This document shows, piece after piece, positions 21,621-34,555 of a stretch of 64,000 nucleotides of DNA. Position numbers and translations under genes: made by a program. Numbering within the stretch: the first letter of the stretch is position 1; each line of letters opens with the position of its first letter. Source of the stretch: Cucumis sativus (lineage: Eukaryota; Streptophyta; Magnoliopsida; Cucurbitales; Cucurbitaceae); assembly GCF_000004075.3 (NCBI RefSeq), contig NC_026661.2:9390307-9454306 (forward strand), given 5' to 3'. Below the pieces are notes generated by a model. The model was not told the origin of the DNA and ran no database searches. It saw nothing but the letters and a program-made list of their open reading frames with translations.

Positions 21621-21629
21621 TAGATAGTA
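21621..21629 (+). repeat. Right 9-bp target site duplication TAGATAGTA
   Basis: Exact copy of 17696-17704, directly after the CC end of the nested Mutator-like element. Confidence 0.93.
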
Positions 21630-21679
21630 TAATATGACTAACTCAAATATTTTACAAAGTGTATTCTACTTTTTATGTT

Positions 21680-21817
21680 TTATCGATTGATACGAGAAGC
21701 CCATACACAAAACTTGAATTGGATGAAGTACGAGGGAAGTGGGCTGAATTTTTAGCTCGGTACATATATATGATAGACACACCTAGATATGATCATGTCA
21801 ATTTTGTAAATGGCTAA
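21680..21817 (+). pseudogene. Ulp1-type protease, 3' part resumed after the insertion
   Basis: The frame reads IDTRSPYTKLELDEVRGKWA, then EFLARYIYMIDTPRYDHV, ending in TAA at 21815-21817. An equivalent C-terminal segment (DEVRYEWAEFLFKHVY) ends the Ulp1 gene of CACTA copy 3 near 44380-44439. So this is the last exon of the gene that starts at 16413. Confidence 0.7.
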
Positions 21818-21892
21818 GATATGGGAATGCTCATAACCATTTTTGGAATAGGAAACAAATAGGAAATTTTATATGTTTTGGAACAAAAGACA

Positions 21893-23391
21893 CAGATGAG
21901 TTATAGCATATCGAACATGTTTTGGAAGCACGGATCTGATGGCAACAGGGAGCAATTGTTGTAAGAGGATATGACAATCATGAGATTTTAGACCGTTCAG
22001 TTTTGAATCTTCTATTGACACAAGATTCCTAATATTGGAAGAGTAACCCCCGAAACTTTCATTTCTGATAACGTCTTTAAAAGAAAACATTTTTCTTTCT
22101 TAGTAAGAGTATAACAAGCAGGGGGAATGAATATGTTTTTATCCTCATTAATAGGAGTAAGCTCAGGTCGAATCTTTAAATAAGTTAAATCACGTCTAAC
22201 ATTCAAACCGTCCTTAGTTTTTCCTGGAATATCAAGAAGTGTACCTAAAATATTCATGCAAATGTTTTTCTCAATATGCATCACGTCTAAACAATGTCTA
22301 ACATGAAGATGCTTCCAATAGGGGAGCTCAAAAAAAGCAGACTGCCTATTCCAACAACTCATTGTGCTTTTTTTAGAGTGTTTTCTTTTCTTGTTTATTT
22401 TTCCTCTTTGAATGTAAAGATTTTTAGTTTTGTCAAATACAACCTCCCCAGACAAAGGTTCGGAAATACTTCCAAGTTCTCGCTGACCATTAAACGGTTT
22501 CTTTTGACGACGAAAAGGATGATTCTGTGGTAGAAATTTTCGATGCTCAAGGTATGCCATTTTTTCCCCATATTTCAATCGTATTGAAGATGTGTTATCT
22601 CCACAAATTGGACATGCCTTATACCCTTTCACACTACATCCACTAAGGTTTCCATATGCTGAAAAATCATTGATCGTTCATAATAAAACTGTTTTTAAGT
22701 TGAATAGTTCTTCATTGTAGGCATCGTAGCATTGCACACCACTTTCCCACAAAAGTTTTAAATCATCAATCAATGGTTCTAAGTATATCCCAATGTCATC
22801 CCCTGGTTGCTTTGGACCTGAAATCAATATTGATAACATCATGAACTTTCGTTTCATACACAACCATGGGGGAAGATTATAAATCACCATCACAACTGGC
22901 CAACAATTGTACTTGGAGCTCATATCACTATGTGGATTTATTCCATCTGCTGACAATGCTAAACGAAGATTCCTAGGTTTGGAACTAAAATTTGGCCACA
23001 TGGTGTCGATTAACTTCCAAGATGGAGAGTCAGCAGGATGCAGTAATTTATCATCAATTTCTCTTTCATTAGCATGCCAAGTTAAGTTTTTAGCACATTC
23101 AACACTTCTAAACATTCGTTGAAATCGTAGAATTGGTGGAAAGTACCATATTATTTTAGCATGAAGTTCTTCGCCATGCCAAAACCAAATCTTATAACTT
23201 TCATCAATACCATTAAAATATAAATGATCTCTAATATAATGAGTTTTATGTCTTTGACAATTTCCACACTTTAAACAAGGACAACGTATAGAAGTATTAT
23301 TTGTATTGGAAAATCCAAATCGGATAAAGTTATCTACACCCAACTCAAACTCTTTAGATAATCTACTCTTTGACATCCATGATTTATCCAT
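21893..23391 (-). pseudogene. CACTA TNP2-type transposase, copy 2, truncated
   Basis: It starts at 23391 with MDKSWMSKSRLSKEFELGVD and keeps the 23 residues missing from copy 1 (CQRHKTHYIRDHLYFNGIDE). The frame then jumps from WHGEELHAK straight to IIWYFPPILRFQRMF, a deletion of about 500 bases relative to copy 1. The TNP2 core is clean (LSADGINPHSDMSSKYNCWP, NLPPWLCMKRKFMM). One TGG-to-TGA change at about 22677 stops it before TINDF. The next frame (22632-22012) gives HLHVRHCLDVMHIEKNICMN, and after a frameshift near 22050 GYSSNIRNLVSIEDSKLNGL and VLPKHVRYAITHLCLL, where the element is cut. Confidence 0.85.
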
Positions 23392-25609
23392 ACTTATAAT
23401 ATGTTGATCTTGGAGCTACAAAAAAAAATTACAATATTCCAAATTAGGTAACTCATACAATTCATAAATATTATATAAAATTGATATTTCTTATAGAACA
23501 TAAGTATTTGTGACCCAAACTATGATCAAAATTACATAAGAGATAGTAACACTTATTCAACATATTGCTGCATGATTCAAAATTAAAACAAAAAGTTAAT
23601 CAATATCAACATTTTGCTATCATAAGGAAACATACAAAGGATTTGAAAGAGCACATTCAGAAGGATCATGAAAAATCTAAACTCAACCAAAAACAAATTT
23701 TTTTATGGTTCCTAATTCAATACAACAATCATTAAAAACCCATTAATTTACATATTAGGGAATGTTTGAATTGCCTCATACGCCCATTCTTTTTAGTATA
23801 TGATTAAATATGAGGGTTTAATTTAATTATATAGATAAGTTGGATCACTTAAATATTAATTTTGAAAGTTTAAGGAAGTAAATTTAATTGTCATTTGCCA
23901 TAAAAAAAAATGTACAAATTGTAATTGAATTGCATTTGAGGGTATTCATCTAAAGTATGAATCTTACCAATAAGAGTAAATATATCAATTCATTACTCAT
24001 TTACTATAAAAAAAATGGCATTCATCTAAAATATGAATCTTACCAATAAGAGTAAATATATCAATTCATTACTCATTACTATAAAAAAATCAACACTGTA
24101 ATTATAGCCATAACGATAACTTAACTACTGTCTTTCTAAAAAAACATACAAGAGTCACTCTTAATTTCTTAATTTCTCATTACTCATTACTTAGAAAAAT
24201 GATAGTCTTTTATTTGTCAATTAGATTATATCATTTGTTTACGAATTTGAACATAAACAGTATCAACACATAACACAAATAATATATAAACATACGAGAG
24301 TCACTCTCAATTTCTCATTACTCATTACTGTAAAAAAAATAACAATGGTAAAGAAAAATGATAGTCTTTTATTTGTCAATTAGATTATACCATTTGTTTA
24401 CGAATTTGAACATAAACCGTATAAACACACAACACAAATAAATATAAACATACCAGACTCATTCTCATATTTATTCTCTTTGTGTTTTTCTCACTTTGGA
24501 TTTACAATGTCATCCTTAATTACAAGATATAAATCAAATTCAAGGGAGCATTATTCATAGAAAAATGTTAAATACAATAAGAATGGGGAGCATAATACAT
24601 TTGAACGCGGAAGAACTTCGCTGTTCGGAAGCGGTTTGTCGTTTGCCGTTTGCCGTGGAAGCCGTTGGCCGTGTGGAAGCCGTTCGTCGGGTGGAAGTCA
24701 TTCGTCGTTCCCGCTCTGTGTTGTGTGGAACTCGAGTGTGGAGATGAGAGTAGGGTTTCAACAAACGTGGAGACGTGAGGGATTTAGGGAAATAAAAGAT
24801 TTTAATATATTTATTTGATATTTTTAATTAAATGAATTTAATAAATTTAATTAAAATATTTCAATAAATATATTTGATAATCTTTTCAAAAATTTATTTT
24901 TTTCCATATATAAATATAAAATAAAACAAGCTTGGGAAGCAAGAATTTTTTCCATATATATTGTTTTCAGGTTAAAACTTGGTAAGCAAGAAATTTTTCA
25001 TCTTTTCATTGGATACATCTTTTAACAATATATAAAAGAAAGGAATTGTTATTGAGGAAATTGAAAAAAAAAGCCCACTAATCATTTTCAATAATCAACA
25101 TGAAAATTTCCATAGAAAAAAAAAATTAAAGAGACATTAAAAAGGAAAGAAAATTACATGAGTTTTTGTGAACTTTTGAGGAAGATCCATGGATTGATGA
25201 GAATATAAAAATTTGAGATGATAGATATTTTTTGAATTAGGGAGAAAGGTTTTTATAGGAGAAATTAGAAATTGATAATAGAAAATAAGTTGAAAGGGTG
25301 AAAATTTGGAAACAATGGATTTATATAGAATAAAAGTAAAACGGTTTAAGGGAAATATAATGTATAAATGAAAAATAAAATAGTGGAATGATTTTTAATT
25401 TAGTATCTTGTTTTCTCAATTTATTTTTATTATTATTTTTTTTTCTTTCTTAGTTTTTGATATTATTATTTTTAATTATATCATTTTTTTAAAATTAAAT
25501 AGAGCGGTTTGTTAGTGTTTGTTTCAATTTATTTGTTTTTATTAATTTATTCTTAATTTTCACTATCATTGACCAATTTTCTTTTTAGGTTTCCAAGATC
25601 TTTTAATTT
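23392..25609 (-). other. CACTA copy 2 5' non-coding region
   Basis: Inverted counterpart of 8304-10612, with the same direct repeats and the GC-rich motif patch at 24597-24775. No real coding frame. Confidence 0.65.
24597..24775 (-). repeat. GC-rich motif array of CACTA copy 2
   Basis: On the minus strand the patch repeats words like AACGGCTTCCAC and AATGACTTCCAC about every 16 bases. It corresponds to 9160-9390 but has diverged in unit order. The short open frames here on both strands are repeat translations. Confidence 0.6.
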
Positions 25610-28592
25610 CTTTTGGTAAATAACCTAATTGAGTTATATAGGCTCACTTTAATTCTAATAAAATAATTTTTCTATTAAAAAAAACTTCATAAAATCAAGT
25701 TGATGATGTTTGAACTTAATATTCACTTACCAATTCAATATTTAGATATGCATCTCCTGAATATCACCTATTTTTGTCTATCAAATTGTCCAATTATGTC
25801 ACAAAATTTGTAATTTCTAATAACAATTTGAAGTTAGATTTTCACTGAAACCGTCCGTTTGAATTTTTTTAAACGATCATATCTTAAAATAATGACAAAC
25901 ATAAATTCAACATTCTTTGATTATTTACGTTCCAAAATATTTATAAAAAAAATTGAATTTAAACACCTCAAAAAAGTCGTATTGTTATAACAATTTAAAT
26001 TTTAAATTTTATTATTTCCTAAAATCGCCTTAATTACATTTTTCACTTATTTTATTAAAAAAATTATTATCCCATTAAATTGTGGAATATTTGGTTGATA
26101 TCCAAAAAAATAATGACAAACATAAATCTAATATTTCAGATTATTTATATTTCAAAACCTTTATAAAAAAATTTGAATTCAAATACTATAGTTAATAACA
26201 TTATGAATTTAAAATTGTATCATTCCCTAAAATCGTGCTAATGGGTTGTTCCTTATTTTAAAAAAATATTTCATAGTGAGAATTACTATTATCTTAATTT
26301 TTTTTTAAAAAAATTATATTCATGTGGGAGTTATATAGATTTTTTTTAAAAAAAATAAATAGAAAATATACCTTGGTTGTTTACTATGTATTTGCTGGTG
26401 CTTCTGAAAATAGCTCGTATTTGCACATTAAACTACCCAAAACTCAAGATTCATATCATGAAACGAATGTATAAAATTTGTTGAAACTTAACAATACATC
26501 CTCATTATCTGAATAAGTTGGAATATGCGATTGACTACAATATAAATCTTATTATACTAATACAATGTATTTTAATTGATTTACAAGTTGAGAACACCAT
26601 GCAGATTCGAGAATAACTGTGAACTCCCCAAATTTAGGTATTTTTCTTAACATAATTATCTTATTTTATTAAGATTTTAAAATTTTAGACGTTAATTTAT
26701 CGGACTTTGGTGTGAACAGTTTTTCCGATTATACCCCTTTACATAGGACAATTCATCTCTTACAAATACAGAATACCACAGATTCACAAAAACCACATAG
26801 GCATAGTTCAAAACTGTTTCACGAATAAGTGTATTTGCAAACAACATTCAACTTTGATAAATCTTAACTAAATATGATATTTTGCACCAACATTCCGTAA
26901 AAATATGACGGTATTTTCTACCATATTTTTGGATTATCAGGATTCAAATCAACTAATTAACAATTTATTTGTACTAGATTTGATGAGCACCTTCACAAGG
27001 TAGAAAAGGATAAAGAAGAAGATTTTCCGATTAATATTTTAATATTTTTCGAATTCTTAGAATTTAAATCAATCAATTAACAATTTATTTCTGTAGTTCA
27101 TAATAGATACGTTTAACAACCTTTTGAATTCAAATTTTAGATCTTACCCGTAAAATAATGGTAAAGATAATGACAAAGATAAATTCAACAATTTCCGATT
27201 CTTTATATTTTATAATATTTATAAATAATTATTAAATAAGACATAATTCATATTTTTTATAACAATTTGAAATTAGAATTTATATCATCCAATTTGTATT
27301 CAAATCTTACATCATATCCCTAAAATAATGATAGATAAATTCAATATTTCAGATTCTTTATATTTCAAAATATTTATAAATTGGGCCGTGTAGGAATATA
27401 GACAAATTGTTTTTTTGAAAGATTTAGAGAAAATATCTAAATTTACTACGAAATTTCACAAATGTCTTAAATTAAAATTTATTATCTTGATTTGGATTTC
27501 ATATATTTTTACGACAGTTATAACATTATCATAATTATTAATTATATATAATTTTTGAAATTAAATTCAAATTATTTTCTTATTTATGCTACTAATTATA
27601 CAACTTTATTATGAAAATAATTTGGAAATAGTTTATTAATTAAATATCAAATAAAATCTTTTCTAAAATGAAATAATTTAATAATTAAATATAACCGTAT
27701 ATCCTTATTTTCACCACATAAAACATCTGAAAAATTTCATCCGGTGTCGACAACGACTTCTTCATCCTTCAATTTTGGTCTTTTCTTCTATCAATTCCGG
27801 TGTCTTCAATTTTGTTCTTCATCGTTTTTTATTTGGTCTTTAGTTTATTTCGTTTTTTCGTTCTTGTCAAACTTCTGGTGGGTTGTCTTACTCAATTCCA
27901 TTACATCGTACTTTACCTGAACGTTTTAACTTTTTATTCCATAATATTGTTTATACATCTATACCACTTTATATATAGAATAAATATATTGACATATAGT
28001 AACACGCCCAAATTTTTTCCTTCAATAATGTTCTTTGTTATTTTGTTTATCATATAGTAATATTAAATTGTTAGTCATATAAACATTATATTTAAAATAT
28101 AATGTAAACTACACGTAGTAAACTACATAATTCCGACAGAATTTGAATTTAAAAAATATATATAATAAAATAATACTAAAATAGTATAATTATTGGTACT
28201 TTATATTGAATGTTTTAACTTTTTATTCCATAATATTGCTTACACATACATACAGTAAATACAATAAGACATATCGAGTGACATACAGTAACATGTCAGA
28301 ATTTTTCCATTTAGTAATATTATTTGTTTTTTTGTTTATCATATAGCAATGTCAAGTTGTTATTGTAGTAAAAATTTCTATTTTAAATATACGGTAAATT
28401 ACATGTACTAAACTACATAATTTCGACATAACTTGGATTTAAAAATATATATTTTATATATTAAATAATAATAAAACAATACTATAGTATCTATAGTATG
28501 TAGTGAGAATATCATCCATACACATTCTCACTTCATATTATATACCTTATATTTGTCATATATTTTTTCAAATGAACAATATATACTATAAT
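25610..28592. other. AT-rich repeat DNA, no gene
   Basis: A degenerate word group (AATAATGACAAACATAAATTCAA... followed by TATTTATAAA and GAATTCAAAT) recurs near 25885, 26110, 27160 and 27320. It continues, beyond the solo LTR, into the Mutator-related DNA at 32344. The hydrophobic open frame at 27800-28057 starts in a CTTC-rich stretch resembling a leader and has no recognisable domain. Confidence 0.5.
27908..28470 (+). repeat. Tandem duplication, about 288-bp unit
   Basis: Two diverged units start GTACTTTACCTGAACG (27908) and GTACTTTATATTGAATG (28197). Both carry TTTTAACTTTTTATTCCATA, TTGTTTATCATATAG and AAACTACATAATT at the same spacing. Confidence 0.8.
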
Positions 28593-31500
28593 TGTCACAC
28601 CCCGTTCTAGGTTTTCAACCTAGATCGTGGTGTGAATATACACTTTAAAACATTCTCTTTTTCAAATGTAAGGTTAATAGAATATTTTTTCAATCAAAAT
28701 TCTACAAAAATTTTGGCACCACCTCCCCTAAAACATGGGTAGCCAAACTTGAAAATAGGATATCTTCACTTCTAAACACATATAACTAAACTTCAAATAC
28801 TACAACGCAATAAGTGTGTCACACCACATACATCCAAGCGATCTTAGAGTTCAAGTAGAGATTAAGAATCAAGCTTGATATTACATACAAAATTATTACA
28901 ATTTATTCAAGAATATATATTTCAAAACACAAGTCCCTAGTGTCTCTTTTGCTACATCTAACCCATGAAGCAAACACAAAACTAACTATATACATACAAA
29001 ATGAAGATCTACAATCGATGATAGAGATTCAACTAACACTTGATACTTGACCGCTACCTGGGGGAGGAGGGGACATTGAAAACATGAGCTAAACTAGGTG
29101 AGTGACAAGTTTAGTTTCTAGAAGTAAAAGCTTGTAAAACATACTTTCAAACGGTTTAAATGTAACATCCATAACAAAATAATAATTAAAACATTAAAAT
29201 CATATTTTACCATAACTCACAAGTAATACCAAAAAACCTGTAGTCAATTTGACCCTGGCAAGATGCCTAAATATACGGTCAAGAATAGCTCGCACATGAT
29301 CAAAGAATCATGCGGCCACAACTAGCTCACACATATTTAGTACCCACCACAAATAGTAACCTCCATCCAATCCGATCATAATAACATACTAAATACACGA
29401 TCCGTAATAGCTCACACCCGATCCATATCCATAAGGAAACACGCGGCCAAATGAAGCTCACACATACTTAACACCTACCACAGTAACAACATCCATCCAA
29501 TCCAACCATGATAGCATGCTAAATACACGGCTCAAAATAGCTCACACGAGATCACCACAAAGAAACATGTGGCCAAACAGAGCTCATACATATTTAGCAC
29601 CTACCACAATAATAGCATCCCTATGCTCCTATGTGCACGTAGAGTCACCCACCATGGGTTAAGCAAGACTCGAAGCCATATCAAAATCCTCCATCCACAT
29701 CCTCACCTAGGCTCAGGTTCTCGGATCTCCAGTCACGACCTCTTTCAACCCCGAAACTCCTTGACAACCATAGGTGGTGCTATGAAAACACATTCACGTA
29801 GTCTACTGGTAAAATCACCTTGGTACATCAGTTTTGTGGTTCAAAAACCAACCTTAACATTCCATTATCATAAACCAACATCTATAAATATGTTTCATAA
29901 TTTTTCAAGCAATTCAAAGCTAAAACAGAGTTTTCTTAATAAACAAACAAAACATTCTCATCGATAAAACCAAGGTAAACATATTTTATCAACTCATTAT
30001 AAAACACATTTTGATCATAACTCACAAAAATCGTAATTAAATCAAATTATGTTCAAGAACACGTATTACAAATTCACATTGTAGAGAACTCATGCAAAGC
30101 CAAAGACTTTCGTTAGAGATCATTATCAATAGTACACTTTTATTAAAGCAAGTTATACCAACACTTATTCACAAACTAAGTTTAAAAGTACGTTTAAAAC
30201 AATTTTCATATCCAATGTTTGAAAGTAACCACACTCACCTTAAAAACTCGATCCCCCGAGATTTTAATTTGGCCTAAAACATAGAAGGTCTCATCATTGT
30301 TTGCACATAACACGAGGCTACAACTATTTGCAAAATACCTCATAAGGTAACCTAAATCCATTTTATGTTTCTAAGGTCCTCAAATTTTCATAGTGGTTAG
30401 GACTAGACTAGACTTTTCACCTACGAACCCTTAGACTTGAAATATAGATACTTAACCCAATAAACATCCAACTTAGTTCAAGCTCAATGGTTCTTTTAGG
30501 TGGATACACTTTTGGACCCTTAAACTTCAACTTCAACTCTTAACCATAAGCACCTTAACTTAAGTCATCTTTTAATCCCATAAGCTCTTATATCAAATAT
30601 TCCTACTTTAGAAGTTTAGATCCATTAACAATCTCGATACCAATCTAACAAGTCAAATACTTAGGAACTTACTTAAACTTGTCTAAAACGATCTTAAATA
30701 GTCTTATCTTTCTATAATAAATTAAGATGACGCACAAACTATGATGCTCATGAATTCTACACTTAACAAATAAAATCATAATTCGTACTTTTCTAGAAAT
30801 TGTTAGCTTTAGTAGGCTAGCTTCAACAACTCATAACTTCTTCAATACTTAATAAAATTTAATGTATTTTATATTAAAATCTTCATTTTGGAACCCCTAC
30901 ACCTTACTTGAAGAAATAAAAGTGAGATTCCCACTTAATTTATCCATAATTATCTCAAAAAACAAGTACTCCAAAATTACACTCTGCAACCTCCTACTTT
31001 CATCCTAAATTTAAACATATTTCTAATCAGAATTGGCTAACGAGTGCTTCATGAAAGTTATAGGACATTGAATAAGATTTCCAACCATATCCAATAGGGA
31101 TTTTAGTTCCATTTGTACACTCTAGGATACTCGAAAAACCAGAGACTTCTTGAAATTGTGTGAAAAGTCTGTGACCTGTTTTCTACTTCAAAAGTCATTC
31201 ACTTAGCTTCAGAATTTGCTCAAGTTTTATTCACAAAACTTGTTAGAAATTGAGTTAAATTTCAAACAAATCCAACCTTACATTTTTAATTTTTCTTGTG
31301 TAGCTCAAACCAAAATAAAAACTAGAGACGGTATGTGAAAACTATTGTAAACCTTACCAAGAGCTTAATAAAGTACCCTTAACTTCAATGCACTATAAGT
31401 ACTTTCTAAATTTGAAAACAAGCATCCAACATCATAGGTTATTCAATATTATCGCTAAGATTAGATGGGTACTTAAGACCCACTCCATAAAGCTTAGAAT

Positions 31501-32343
31501 CTTATCCAAATTTGTGCCAACACCCAATTTCAAGTCTTCTCACGGCTAGACAACGGCTAAAATCTCCCAATACTCTAAATCTAACAGCTAGAAGTAATGG
31601 GTATTGCAAAATCAAAGTCGAAACTTAATAGGTATTCTAAATATTTACAGGAACTCAACTAAAGCAATGAAATTTTATTCCAAGACTCAAGTATCAACCT
31701 TTCAACGACAATGCATCGATAAGACAATAAAGATTTGATACTCACCAACACACCGGAGGCTCAATCAACACACTGCAGACAGGACAACTAGCTCAAAACA
31801 AATCTCAGAGGTAGCGTGACTGTGGCCAAGCGGCAACGTGCAAGACAAACAAAAATGGACGGCCAGGAGTTGGTGAACGACTTCCAATCGTTAAATAGTG
31901 GCTGATCGGAGAAGGGACAAAAAGTACCACACAGATCGGCTAACCTTCGATTCCGTGCGAAAATAGCTGGCGGTGGTGCGTTTGTCTGGTCGATGTTCAA
32001 TCATTGTAGTCGACAACGTGTAGCGATGGAGAGAAAGAGAGAGACACGGACTCCAGCTGTTGGGTGTGGTGTTCTGACGTTGGAGGAGAGTTAGAGATCT
32101 AGATGGTAGCGTGAGGGAAAGGGATCGGTGGAATGGAAAGAAAAAAAAAAGAGACTCAAATGCTCCTTTTGCCATTTTCTTTAACTCTTTAAAACTCACT
32201 CATTTTTCCAATTCTTTTACCAACTTAAATTATTCCAAACTCTCTTGTTAAAGTAATTAAGGTTCTAGTGGGTGTAAAATGTGGTTCAACATTGATTTAC
32301 ACATATAAGAAACATTAGAGTAAGTAGAAGAGAAAAACTTACA
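28593..32343 (-). mobile_element. Solo LTR, 3.75 kb, Gypsy type
   Basis: It begins TGTCACACCCCG and ends AACTTACA, and is flanked by an exact 5-bp duplication ATAAT (28588-28592 and 32344-32348). On the minus strand it ends GGGGTGTGACA, as long plant Gypsy LTRs do. It also has the motif CTCACCTAGTTTAGCTCATG (minus, near 29085-29105) shared in type with two other LTRs here. No internal domain is present. Antisense frames at 31788-32199 lie in an AG- and CT-rich part and show no known domain. It is inserted in Mutator-related repeat DNA. Confidence 0.82.
29269..29648 (+). repeat. Three tandem units of about 126 bp inside the LTR
   Basis: Units start AAATATACGGTC (29269), AAATACACGATCC (29392) and AAATACACGGCTC (29521). 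Each contains AATAGCTC(G/A)CAC, GCGGCCA or GTGGCCA, AGCTCACACATA and CACCTACCACA. Spacing is 123 and 129 bases. Confidence 0.9.
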
Positions 32344-32769
32344 ATAATATACCTTTAAAATATATCGAATATCTAAAAGATACTCAATATATCTTAATCT
32401 ACTTACGATTCAAAATATATAATACTAATCTTAAAGTTTAGATCCAAAATCTGTCGAAAATCTACTAATTTTGCCGGCTGTCGAAATCTCACAAATTTCT
32501 TACTGTAAATGGCTACTTTTGCGAACATAATGGAAGGAGTAGACCCACCGTAACCCACATTTGAAGAAGGAAAGTTTGAATTGTGGTTGATTTCCTCCCA
32601 AAACACTAACCCATGTTTTTTTTCATTTATTTATTTTTAAAATAATTTAATAATAGGAATGTGTATATATGTGTAATTTGGGCTCTACTTTTATGTAATA
32701 TATAGGTCCATTTAAGACATTTTGTGAAGAAAGCTTTAGACAAAAGACATTAATTTAATAAGAAATGTC

Positions 32770-33668
32770 ACAACTGTCCTAATTTGAAAATTATTTTATT
32801 AAATAGGAAAGATAATATTTTACGAGCAATCATAACCTTTCATTAATTATTAACTATATAATACGAATATTAATGAGATATTATATTTATAAGATTATTT
32901 GAAAAATTACCTTATTTAAAATGATTTGAATTTAATATGAATTTCATATCTTCCATAAATTTATTTGATTAATTAATATGGTAATAAATATCAAGTATCT
33001 TTTAAATTAATTATAAATTAAAATATATTATAATATTTACAATTTTTTTCTAATTTGTAGTAAACTATTTATATATTCTTTCCAAAATTATATCTTTACC
33101 TAATTCTTCTCCCTCTCTGAAAGTCGCAATATACTTATTCTTCTTCATCACTGACAGCTATTTTTACCTATTATTCTCCATCATTTGAAGCTTTTAGATA
33201 TTCAATCATAAAATTCGAACTTCTTATTACATTGTTTTCTCAATTTGTATTCAAATTTTTCATAACCGTAAGCTGCATAATCTTAACAAGTCGTCGACAT
33301 ATACAATTCTTCATCACCTTAAGCTACGATAAAGTCATAGTAAGTCATTTGTTCTTTTACCCATTTAAAATTAAATAGTTAAACAACAAAACTACCTGAT
33401 TAGTTCATTCTGAGTATATCATATGCGTATATATCGTATATATTAACAATATACCCCTCATTTTTAATGTTATTCTGATATGATTTTATAAATATATACC
33501 ACATATTATTTATGATTATACTAGTTTTATAATATTGTCGCATTATATAATAGTTTATATACGTGATTTATTATATATATACCATATCTTATTTACATTT
33601 ATATTAGTTTTATATATTACCCGTGAGATATAATACTTTTAGTTGATGTTTTATATGATATATTATAT
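32770..33668 (+). repeat. AT-rich Mutator-associated repeat, copy B
   Basis: Direct-orientation counterpart of 5430-6340; nearly collinear through CATTCTGAGTATATCATATG and GATATAATACTTTTAGTTGATG. Homology stops at the palindrome at 33639-33682, where copy A instead runs into the transposase. Confidence 0.8.
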
Positions 33669-33682
33669 AAAACATCAACTAA
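33639..33682. repeat. Palindrome with perfect 18-bp arms
   Basis: TTAGTTGATGTTTTATAT (33639-33656) faces its exact reverse complement (33665-33682) across an 8-base loop. It marks the point where homology with copy A ends, as expected for an inverted-duplication junction. Confidence 0.9.
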
Positions 33683-34555
33683 TGTTTTTCTCAACATTAC
33701 ATATACTATAAAATAATTAATATTCTAATGACATATATTATACATGTTCATCATAATTATTTCTCATTCATGTTTCTGTTGTCATAAACAACTTTAATAC
33801 ATAATCAATATTATTTCAAACACAACGTATTATTTACCATATAAAATATGAATATTTAAATAAAAAACATAAACAAATGGATATAAGAACCTTTCACTAA
33901 TAAAATATACACTGAATTTATATATGTTATTTAGTATATATACCTCATATTATATACAATAATACCTTATACATAATTCCTACAGAATTTGTGTTTAAAT
34001 TTTTTGTTTGTAGAATAAATATTACTAAAACAGTAGTAAACGACATGATCATACATACATATTTTTCTTTTATAAATGTATTTGATTACATTATACTTTA
34101 ATATATCCGCAATCTATAATAGTTATGTTCTATGTTTTAATATATATATACCTCATATTATATACAATAATACTATATACTGACATATAGTTCTATTATT
34201 TTTTTTGATAGAATGACCGTTCTTTTTCAACGTTGAATTCTTAATAAACTCTAGAATGTATCACATTCAAAACTACATTTTCATTTGATTGGCTATTTAA
34301 TTGAATATCTAAGATATACCTAATATACTTAATGTTTCATATGTGTTGAATATATACAATACTAACCTCAAAGTTTTTAACTAGATTATGTTCGAGAAGT
34401 TTTGTATTTGTCGGCCGTCGACTGTCTTTTCTTCACCTCCGAACTCTATAAAATTTCGAAGTAAAAATCCTAATCCACGTTGGAAGGAGTAGGCAACCGT
34501 TTTCGTGGAAGGAAAGCATGAAAAATTTTCAACTTCTTTCCAAAATCGTATATCG

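Larger units (their letters stand above)
8304..21889 (+). mobile_element. CACTA (En/Spm-type) element, copy 1, with nested insertion
   Basis: The segment holds the standard CACTA cargo in order: TNP2-type transposase (10613-14442), Transposase_24-like gene (14736-16290) and Ulp1-type protease (16413-17664, continuing 21680-21817). The left edge is set where homology to the inverted copy 2 begins, just inside AAGATCTTGG; the right edge where copy 2 sequence starts. Neither edge shows CACTA/TAGTG termini or a 3-bp duplication, so the true ends are lost or these are rearrangement breakpoints. A Mutator-like element occupies 17705-21620. Confidence 0.75.
21889..25609 (-). mobile_element. CACTA element copy 2, inverted and truncated
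   Basis: Reading leftward from 25609, this segment repeats copy 1 from 8304 up to about 12538 at high identity, less internal deletions. It ends abruptly inside the DUF4218 region at about 21889, where copy 1's 3' flank begins. No terminal CACTA sequence is present. With copy 1 it makes a very long inverted repeat. Confidence 0.85.

Noticed and set aside
27800..28057. Hydrophobic 85-codon frame as a membrane protein
   Set aside because: AT-rich sequence continuing into a tandem duplication; hydrophobicity follows from T-rich codons.
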